Shown in pieces: positions 52,101-60,000 of a stretch of 60,000 bases of DNA. Location: NCBI RefSeq assembly GCF_029227915.1, contig NC_079882.1, positions 29,504,001 to 29,564,000 on the forward strand. The letters run 5' to 3'. Position numbers and translations under genes: made by a program. Each line of letters starts with the position of its first letter. Positions within the stretch are counted from its first letter, which is position 1. The notes beneath the pieces are model-generated. The model had not been told where the DNA came from. It ran no database searches and worked only from the letters and a program-made list of their open reading frames with translations. Source of the stretch: Hydractinia symbiolongicarpus. Taxonomy: Eukaryota; Cnidaria; Hydrozoa; Anthoathecata; Hydractiniidae.

Positions 52101-55100
52101 TTTACTAAGTTTTTGTTGTGTCCAAAATGTTCTTTAGCAACTCACCAGAGTCATTTAATAGGCTTTAAAACCTAGCATCGTTTGTGGTCACATGCCAAGT
52201 AGCATACACCACTTTGGTTTTCCCAAACGTAAATTAAACAGCAGAATTGTGTGTTACTATTGTTAATGTATTGTAGTTGACCCTTTTAAATGCAAGATAG
52301 TTTATGCAGCTTCTGCATCTTGTTTACAGTGATCTCAAGATCATTCAAATTCATTTTGACATGTAGCTGGATGTCATATGCACAGTGTGCATGGATAGTT
52401 GTAACTTTGTCAAACATTTTAGTTCAAATATTTTAAGATTAACTTCTTGATAGTGTGAAGAAATCCTGGAATTTTATGTCCTTTAGATTTGAGGCTGAAA
52501 ATTTAAAATCTCACAACAGTTGGAAAGATGCCATTGAAAGATCAATACAGATTGGGTTAGGAAATAGCGAGGTATGATTTTTGCAATAAAGTGGTTTTTA
52601 TGTGACACATCATTATCAGCTTCAGTGATAAATGATTGGTGTAGCCAAGAATATTATAGATAACAAAGATTGAAAACGTTTAGTCCATTATTTCTTTTAA
52701 AAAATGTAGCATGTTTATGTATTTATCAATCTTACATAGCAGAAATATATGTCCTATTAAAATTTAGTGTCCTGTATAGTTTATTAACAAAAATAGAATG
52801 GCTTACTTATATTTTTTACCATTTTACTTTAATTATTTTTCAAATGATAAACAAAACAATGTAAGAACTCAATGTTTTAGTTTTTAAAACTGATACAAGC
52901 GAATGAATCCAATCGAAAGTGTGCTGATTGTGGCGATAGAGGTAAATATTTTAAATACGTTTTTTGTTTAAAGTTGTGGCTTTCAAGTGTAAAATAGCCC
53001 TTTTCACTGTTTGTCTGTTAGTACAGTGCAATATCATTTTGCAGATCTCAAATTATGACAAGTTATGTTTAAGGACATTGTTAGGCAAAATAAATATTCA
53101 ATTCTAAAAAACATAGAGGTTGATTAATAATGTACACAAGCTCTTCTTCTTTTTATACTGCTGGTTTTGATGGAGCATTGTAGAGTAGCATTTTGGTAGC
53201 TTAGTGATTTCTGAAAATAAATTGTAATTTCAATACGGTAAATTGTGTGTATCTTGGTTATGAAGTTTGAGTACTACTTGCGGTCTCATAAAGGCTAGAA
53301 CTCAACAATGGAAGTTAAACATCCCTTTTATTAATATGAGTCAATGAATTTCTACATTAAACTGTAAACATGCAATGTTAGCCTAATTTTTTTTTTAGAT
53401 CCTATATATGCTTCTGTGAATTTATTAGTTGTTGTTTGTGCACATTGCATTGGTATGTTTTTTTTAAATTACTAATAGACTTACATAGTTGATGTCATAA
53501 ACAAGAAATTAACAATGCCACGGTGATTCTTTGCAACAATAACTTGAGTTTTAATGTAATTAAATACATTGTTCGAATCAGCAGATCACAAATCACTATT
53601 TGCGAATGAATGCCAATTGGCCTACACTTCCAAACTAGATCTGCAAAGAGCTTTTCTTCTCTACACTCAACAATTTTTAGCGAACTGACTTTATATTTTA
53701 ATTCCAAGCCTGGAATAAATTCATCTTCTTGTTGCTTTAGGGTGTCACCGGTCCCTGGGTACATCAGTTTCTAGGACCCAGTCCATATTAATGGATGAGA
53801 AGGTTTGGACACCTTCACTTATTAAGGTAACATGATTTACTATTTTAAGCTTCTGTAATTTTTTATAGCAAAAAGGTTGGTTTGTCTAATAAAAATTTCA
53901 TATATTTTTCATTAAGAATAAAATTAAAGATTGACATATTTAAAAAAAAATCAAACTCAAAAAGAATTAATCAATGGATTTTTGTAAAGCTTGCATGCAA
54001 GCGAAGCGATACTTCCTTGTTTTTTTATGACTTTTTTACGTTTTATGATTTCTTACATATAAAATATGGTTTTATCAGATTTTTCTGAGCCCTAACAAAT
54101 TTTTAGCTTACGTAATTTTATGAATTCTTGAATGGTAAAGAGGAAGGGGGTTGTTTTTACGTGAATTTTACGGTTAGGTGGTAATAGTGACAAATGTTAC
54201 ATAACCACTAATGCCTTTAAACAAGTGAAAATTTCTGATTACACTCTGCTTGACTTTAATGGCTTCACTAAAAAAAAACTAAATTTGGCTGCAGAAGGAA
54301 GATTTGTTATGTACTTTCATTTAATGTTTGCAATGCAGCCATGTTTAGTGTATAAGATATTGTATACCAAGGTTTACCTCTCAAAAAACAAGTGAGTTTA
54401 TATAAAAAAGATTAAAAAGTTGTTCCAAATCTTTTTTTTTTCTTAAGAAATTTTGTTCAGTTCTTGAGATTTTTTGATTTGGAAAGGAGAGAGGATGGGT
54501 GGTGAGTACATGCAGAAAAGTCCAAAGTGAAATTTAGTAGCATTGAATTTTTGTGTGATGTTGTAATTGGAATGTGGAGTTTGCAGAAATGGTGTAACTT
54601 AACTTTTTGTCAGACTAAAGATTCACTTACCTTGTGTAGTAGAGTCCATTAGAAAGTTATGTTGTATCACACCTGTTAACAAAGTGTTGCTTGGTAGTGA
54701 GAAATGGGGAAGATCTTCACTATTTAGAAAGGAATGATATAAAAATGGTTAGGTTGATGTGTAACACCAGTTTGAGAGATAAATAAAGTTCAGATGAAGC
54801 AGGCTAGGCAACAGTAGCAATATACCTCAAACAGACATTTAGTTGAGAATGATGATGATTTTAATGAAGTTTTAATGTATTTCAGTCATATTGCAAAGAA
54901 GAAACAGCAGACTAATAGTTGAATATTCACTAGGAAACTTTTTTTTAGCTTTTTGTGCCTTATGTTGGATGTGTTAAATTGTGTGTTAAGTAAGTATTAG
55001 AAACAGTGTGACTTCTAAACTTTTTTGTAAATAGTTCATCAGGGCTTGTGTTGATATATGCGAGGTATATGAGGCATATAAATGCTTTTGTTTTGTTATT

Positions 55101-58100
55101 TTGATCATATGAATATAAAATACTCAGTTATCCTATATGTCCAAAAACAAATTTATTTTAAAATAATCAAAATATCATGAACAACATTCTAATTTCTTTC
55201 ACACGAGGTCATGTTGTTTTTCACATAAGCAAGCTTTGATGTTGATGCTATGATTTTTTTTTACAGTTATTTCAGACAGTTGGAAATTCAAATTCAAATA
55301 CTCTGTGGGCATGGAAAATGCCCTGCGATGACAAAATACAGCCTGATGATGACAGGTAGATGACTTTATGTGTTAAAAACATGAAAAATTGAGTATTAAT
55401 TAGTTAGAGTAGATTTCATGTTGGGAGTCAGTAGTTTTATTTGTCAGTGCAATTCTAAATCCTAATTTTTAAAAAGAATTAGTTGAATTTGTAAAAAGGT
55501 TTAAACAAGCAAATGAGGCAAGATTATTTCTTTTCATAAATTTTTATGATGTCCTTTTTTGCAGAGAAACGCGCCATAATTTTATCACTGGGAAATATAA
55601 AAACAGACGATATTTTCAGTGGTCAGAATTGTATGGTCGCCCGGAAGATCTTGGAATGGTAATGCTTAATAAATGTTTTCAGCTAAATTTATATATTTTT
55701 TTCTTTTTTAATTCTTATTTTCAGCCAATTTAACAGAGAGAAATTGTTTTTCTTCTTAGGCTCTTCGAAAAAACGTTGTAACTGATAATGTTTTGGAGAC
55801 TCTCCGACTTATTGTATCTGGAGCAGATGTACGTCAAAGTTAATTTTGTTTTCACTTCCTGTTTAAATTTAATAAAAGTTGCCCAAAACTAAAAATTGTC
55901 ATAATTTTTACAATTTTCTCTGATCAGGAAAGCAAAATGTGCATTATGACAAAGTTATATCTTTAAAATTTTCTTTATTTTTTTCATCAAACAAACCCAT
56001 TCATTGTTTCATTTTAATCACTTCCTTGATAGGTATATTACATACCAGAGGATGAAGAAGATGAAAGAACGCGTAAGTGCTATTATTACTATTTATAACT
56101 ATGTCGTATCACATAGTAGTAAAGCCAACCAATATTCTGCCAACTTTACTTGACATGAATGTTAAGATTAGTCCTTTAAAGCCTGTGTAAAGATTTTGTC
56201 AGTCTACATAAAGAAGTAAACAAAAGTAAATTTTCTTTAACTCTGAATTAAAAACATTGTGAACTGAACTGTGTGATAAAACTTCCTGTGTTGAAATTTT
56301 ACTTTTTGCCAATGTGTTTATTCTTACATGGTATAATAAATTAGACACATGACAGTGGTTTTAACATTTTTTGAAAATTGTGAATTGACATAATACTATA
56401 TAATTATTTGACTATAAAGCTTCCATCTTCGTTAATGTATGTGATATATAATGTTGAATTACTGCAAAAAATTCAGTAATGGATACAAATGTTAAGAATA
56501 CTTTGAATCTGTTTGTTTATTAATCTAAAATCCCTATATTTGCAGAACTCTTAATTGTTGTTGGCCAGAAATACAAGGACACAATTTAAAATTTCACAAT
56601 CATGTCTCGTCCAAAAAACCTGTTTCACTCTTTTTATGATCGAAGTGAAAATAAAAAAAATAAATTTTGATGCTTAAATTGGTCATTTTCTAATGGAAAT
56701 TTAGGGCTTGTGATAAGTTCCAACTTGTGATAAGTTCTAACTTGTGATAAGTTCCAACTTGTGATAAGTTCCAACTTGTGATAAGTTCCAACTTGTGATA
56801 AGTTCCAACTTGTGATAAGTTCCAACTTGTGATAAGTTCCAACTTGTGATAAGTTCCAACTAGGAGCAAATACGTGGCATAAATGTGTTTTATACGATAG
56901 ACTTGTAACTTTCCTAATTCTCATGTAGAATTTGATATTATTATTTCCAAAAAGTAATTTGATTGCAAAAGCATTTTTGTGGATTCCTTTTTCGTATCGC
57001 AGCCGTGTTCGCATTGCAAAGTATAGTTAAGAATTCAGTTTCACAGCTCTAAAGTTTTTTAACGAATTAGGAAAGAAGGCAAGCAAACTGGGAACTTAGG
57101 TTTTGTTTCCTACTTTAGCTTACGAACTTGCAAAAGATGCTGGAATGGACCTGCAAATGGTAATTTTAATGTTTTTTATATATTCTGTTCAAAAAAAGTA
57201 AAAATGTATTTGCATGAATGAGAATGCCAAATAAATTTTAAATAATTCATCCAACTGAAAATAAGAAAGGGTTGACACAATGTTGATAAGTCATACACTT
57301 ACAGTTTTAAAAGTGTTAAAGAAAATTTTCAACTGGTCATTGGCCAGATTTATTTTAAATTTATTACGTTGACTTTTTTTTAGGTATTGCTTTCCCAATA
57401 TCACGGACATCTAAGTATGTTATTTTTTTTTATTTTTATTTAAGTATGTTCTTTTGTATTATATTTACTTGTTATTATTTGTGTTTAAGTTACTGTATAC
57501 AAAAAAGATGTGTGTATATATTTTTGGTAAAACTTTGACACCAACATATTTCTTTACATTTCACACAAATTTAAAAAAATTTGAGATTTTACATATTCCT
57601 ACTATTTTTTAGCTAAAGACGAAAGAGCCAAGTCAGACTCAGAGAAATTCGAAATTATTAGTGCGGAAGAGCTTGGAAAAGAGGTTAGGAATGTCTTCTT
57701 TCTTATCACGTAATGTATAAATAGTTTCAATACTAATTGGATCAGGAAGAGCTTTAGAGATTTTTCAAAATAGCTTGAATTATCATTGCTGTAAATTAAA
57801 AGTGATTTTTTGTAAGTATAACTTAATATTTTTCTTACAGCTTGAAGCTCTACCTAAATTACCTAATGTACCTTCTCCCAATTACGAAAAGACTGGACTA
57901 TTGCTAATACGGATGAATAAAAACGAAAGTGTAAGTTGTATTGTATATTTTTCTTACAGCTTGAAGCTCTACCTAAATTACCTAATGTACCTTCTCCCAA
58001 TTACGAAAAGACTGGACTATTGCTAATACGGGTGAATAAAAACGAAAGTGTAAGTTGTATTGTAAAATATTGAGAAATGTTACATGGGTACAGCAAAAAT

Positions 58101-59774
58101 TTATTTTTTACTCATAATCTTGGAAATCAAATATTCTTAATTTCTTTGAAAAAATTGATAATTTTCTCAAAAATGTCCGCATTTTTTTTTACAAAAATGC
58201 TGTCAATTTCTCAAAATAGGCTGAAATTCTCATCAAAAGTCTTCAAATCTCTTCAAAAAGATGACAATCTTGTAACAGTACTAATAGGAACTGAAGAGGA
58301 TATTTTCTGTAAATATTCTTAGCACATAAGAAATGATTAAGTACAAATGAAAATAAGAAAATGTTGGTTAACTTCTTGCTGATCATATTCTATTCAAAAT
58401 GGTTGCCAAATCATAAGTGATAAGGATTCACGAAATAATAATGTCGTGGGTTTTCAATGACTTGACGACTAGTGTATACAATACTTTTTTTCTTCTATTT
58501 AGGGAGAAAGTTTTAGTTTTATCAGATCTGTTGAAAAAATGCGAGGATTTGTTGCTAATAAAATATGCTCTTAGGAATTTAAATTTTACTTTTTAACTAT
58601 TTTTAGTGGAAAGAGAAATTTTTCACACTACAAGGTCGGAAATTCGAATACAAGAAAGGGGTAAGTAACATCGTACTAGAACAATCTACTGGTATACCTC
58701 CAACTCTAACATTATTTTTATATTTAAATCAATCAGAAAATTCAAAATCGACCGGGATTGAGCAGTTTTTTAAGTATCTCTTGAGCAGTTCTTTAAGTAT
58801 CTTTATACAAAATAAAATACTGACTGTATATAAAAGTTTTTTAGCAGAGAATTATTACTTGCTGTAGTTTCGCGTACAAGGTTTAAAACAATATTATTTA
58901 GTGTACCAGTGAGTATTCTAGTTACCATCTGTGAATTACGTTTAATAGACTAGAGCTGATGATTTGGAACTCCTCGACCTAACACAATTGAAAGAAATTG
59001 AATATGGAAGAGAAGATAACAGTACTTTTTCTTTAAAAATTTCAGAAAGGTTTGAATGATACTTACCTTGTGTATTTTGATCTTACTAGTGATTGTTAAC
59101 GTAAACGATATATCACTTACCTTCTTTAGAGTTTTTTATTTAAAATCACACACTGTTGAAGACGCAGAATCCTGGTACCATGCTATTCGCAATAAACAGG
59201 TTCGAAGTTCTTTTTAATTAAGTAGAAGAATAATTTGTCTTACAATATGCTTGCAGTATCATAGTTAAATTGCATTTATACAGTTGAGAGTTTTCTTAGT
59301 TTCACTGTGACACCTACTTTTGTGAGAGTGCCTGGTGGATTTTTCCATCCTGTTTGGAAAAATGTAAATATGCATATAAGAATGGTCTCTCATTAATATT
59401 CTCTTTGTTTTTCTTTAAATAGGTCTTCGGAGTACCAATTGAATGTCAAGAATGTAATGATAAGAAAATTCCCTATCTGGTTGAAAATTGTGTGGGATTT
59501 ATTGAAAGACATGGTAAGTTTTTTATGTATATATGCTCTTGTTGGGTATGTTTAATATATTTTTGTAATGTTAATTTTTTTGTCTACCAAAACCCAACAA
59601 CTTGATATTTGTCTTTTACACCTTCAATTTAAGAGATGAAAGATATTGTAAAAGATTATATATGTGATGCTATTTTATTTATTTATTTCATGCTAGCTCT
59701 GTTAATGGAAGGTATCTATCGCTTAAGTGGAAGTCAAGTGGTCATCAAAAAGTTGATTGTGTTATTTAACCAAG
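40164..59774 (+). CDS. ARAP: ARAP: Arf-GAP with Rho-GAP, PH and SAM domains; 5' portion, runs off the right edge
   Basis: PI(3,4,5)P3-regulated dual GAP for Arf and Rho GTPases that acts on membrane and actin dynamics. Exons: 40164-40962, 42190-42236, 42411-42451, 42965-43010, 43654-43686, 44936-44970, 45051-45120, 46753-46821, 47292-47364, 49681-49736, 50288-50335, 50522-50571, 51286-51334, 51473-51585, 52487-52571, 52881-52941, 53399-53452, 53741-53826, 55267-55355, 55565-55658, 55760-55828, 56033-56072, 57119-57159, 57384-57414, 57613-57683, 57841-57930, 58607-58660, 58949-59049, 59130-59199, 59423-59513, 59697-59774. Order: SAM (residues 1-64), proline-rich SH3-ligand stretches (DPPPLPPK, KPVRPPR), PH1 (CGYLSKRGG to SILMEG), PH2 (GWLSKQG to WKDAIERS), ArfGAP (CADC-16-CAHC, then GCHRSLG), a short linker where ARAPs carry ankyrin repeats, PH3 (WKEKFFTLQGRKFEY), and the RhoGAP start (FGVP, then GIYRLSG with the arginine finger). 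911 codons are visible. The exact ends of exons 1 and 6 (44930 or 44936) are the least certain. Which vertebrate paralogue it matches is not decidable here. Confidence 0.94.
41244..41348. repeat. tRNA-like sequence closed by an 18-bp inverted repeat
   Basis: Arms ATCACTAACATATTGCCT (41244-41261) and AGGCAGTATGTTAGTGAT (41331-41348) pair with one mismatch. The interior holds an A-box-like GTAGTGTAGTGG and a B-box-like GGATTGAATCCC at pol III spacing, and ATTGCCT/AGGCAGT could act as an acceptor stem. It is too long (83 nt stem to stem) and too irregular in the anticodon arm to call a functional tRNA. It sits in ARAP intron 1. Confidence 0.6.
44131..44466. repeat. ATATAAATGTATAA satellite, about 336 bp
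   Basis: Near-continuous copies of TATAAATGTATAAATA with scattered GTAAAGATA variants, within ARAP intron 5. It is low-complexity and non-coding. Confidence 0.92.
47700..49060 (-). pseudogene. Broken non-LTR retrotransposon (reverse transcriptase and C-terminal region) in ARAP intron 9
   Basis: Read 5' to 3' on the minus strand: LRPISILPILSKVFERLI (RT motif start, ~48980), a stop-broken stretch, GVPQGSILGPVIFNLYITDL (~48600), YADDTTLF (48520-48531), then a thumb and C-terminal region ending near LPKEIRSIKKLITFKRETKL (~47750), typical of the L2/CR1-type tail. There is an early deletion where the first catalytic aspartate motif (AFD) should be, a stop near 48690 and a frameshift near 48290-48310. 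It is 5'-truncated, antisense to ARAP and inactive. Confidence 0.85.
50930..51195 (-). mobile_element. tRNA-derived SINE, minus strand, in ARAP intron 12
   Basis: On the minus strand the head has a B box GGTTCAAATCC (51144-51154) and an A-box-like GTCGTAGAGTG upstream of it, with an anticodon-arm-like CTTTCAGTGCAGAAG between. The body continues through GGACCACCTCACAGGACCC to TATCCTGGGTAAATAATCAA near 50935. The head is tRNA-like but lacks T33, so it is a SINE and not a tRNA gene. Confidence 0.7.
53827..55266 (+). other. ARAP: 1.4-kb ARAP intron 18, nothing recognised
   Basis: No element ends, open frames of note or RNA-like folds were seen. It separates the ArfGAP zinc-finger exons from the second half of that domain. 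Confidence 0.5.
56710..56862. repeat. 17-bp tandem repeat, nine copies
   Basis: Units of GTGATAAGTTCCAACTT, almost perfectly conserved (one C-to-T in the second copy, last base changed in the ninth), in ARAP intron 22. The minus frame shows a 17-residue periodic peptide, which is a by-product of a period not divisible by 3. Confidence 0.95.
57841..57930 (+). CDS. ARAP: ARAP exon 26, copy A (start of the PH3 module)
   Basis: Thirty in-frame codons from LEALPKLP to MNKNES. A TTTTCTTACAG acceptor precedes them and a GTAAGT donor follows. Both ends are phase 0, so it joins exon 25 (ending at 57683) and exon 27 (WKEKFF, 58607). It supplies the first strand of the third PH domain. A second copy follows 119 bp downstream and differs at one base. 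Confidence 0.85.
57960..58049 (+). CDS. ARAP: ARAP exon 26, copy B: near-identical tandem duplicate
   Basis: Repeats the 90-bp exon with one change, ATG to GTG (M to V, in RMNKN versus RVNKN), and keeps both splice sites. Only 29 bp (57931-57959) separate it from copy A, which is too short for a normal spliceosomal intron. The likely use is therefore A or B, not both. Including both by retaining the spacer shifts the frame and reaches a stop inside copy B. It could equally be a non-functional recent duplication or an assembly artefact. Confidence 0.6.
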
Positions 59775-60000
59775 GTTGGTGAAAATACCCCCTTTCCCTT
59801 TTGTTACAAATTTTGGTATAACTTAAAAATTTCTGTGAAAACGGTGAACCGCTATAGATAATCATTCTCACAGGTAGTCAACGAAGCTGTAATAAAAAAG
59901 TCATGTATCCTTAAAGGATGTTTTACGTTTGTTGTAGTAAAAGTAATGCATGTATCAATTTCTGTATAATCAGATCATAGATTACAGCTTTATCGCATAG

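Noticed and set aside
56634-57014. 126-codon minus-strand protein with repeated SQVGTYHKLELI units
   Set aside because: It is a translation of the 17-bp tandem array in an intron, not a gene.

Overview
The window is AT-rich, intron-dense animal DNA, not bacterial or viral. All splice sites I could place are GT-AG. The three recognisable genes and the repeat content (tRNA-derived SINEs, non-LTR retrotransposon debris, small inverted-repeat elements, minisatellites) fit an invertebrate metazoan. A cnidarian is plausible, but the species cannot be fixed from the sequence alone.

Layout. 1-10519 is gene-poor and repeat-bearing. 10520-29795 on the minus strand is a complete 25-exon gene for an SCLT1-like coiled-coil protein (662 aa), a distal-appendage component of the centriole. 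17422-21337 on the plus strand is a complete 7-exon M1 zinc aminopeptidase (945 aa, type II membrane protein). It lies entirely inside the 6 kb intron between SCLT1 exons 17 and 18, in antisense orientation. 29868-31531, just upstream of the SCLT1 start codon, is a TTAA-flanked element with terminal inverted repeats. 31532-40149 is intergenic and full of mobile-element remains: a 53-bp tandem array, a LINE fragment split by a SINE, a 103-bp inverted-repeat element with a perfect 9-bp target duplication, and an inverted pair of hammerhead-like motifs of the Penelope type. From 40164 to the right edge (plus strand) runs the 5' part of an ARAP gene (SAM, PH, PH, ArfGAP, PH, RhoGAP). I placed 31 coding exons, 911 codons so far; the gene continues past the window. 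Its introns hold a minus-strand LINE pseudogene, a minus-strand SINE, a tRNA-like inverted repeat, two tandem arrays and a very recent exon duplication.

The gene models were built by reading exons by eye, checking that splice phases join without a break, and matching the products to remembered family features. The phases close exactly for SCLT1 (1986 coding bases plus stop) and the aminopeptidase (2835 plus stop). The three genes have no evident common pathway. I found no prokaryote-type system, CRISPR array or clearly new gene system. The most unusual items are the nested antisense aminopeptidase, the duplicated ARAP exon with a 29-nt spacer, the transposon against the SCLT1 start, and the tRNA-like inverted repeat at 41244-41348.
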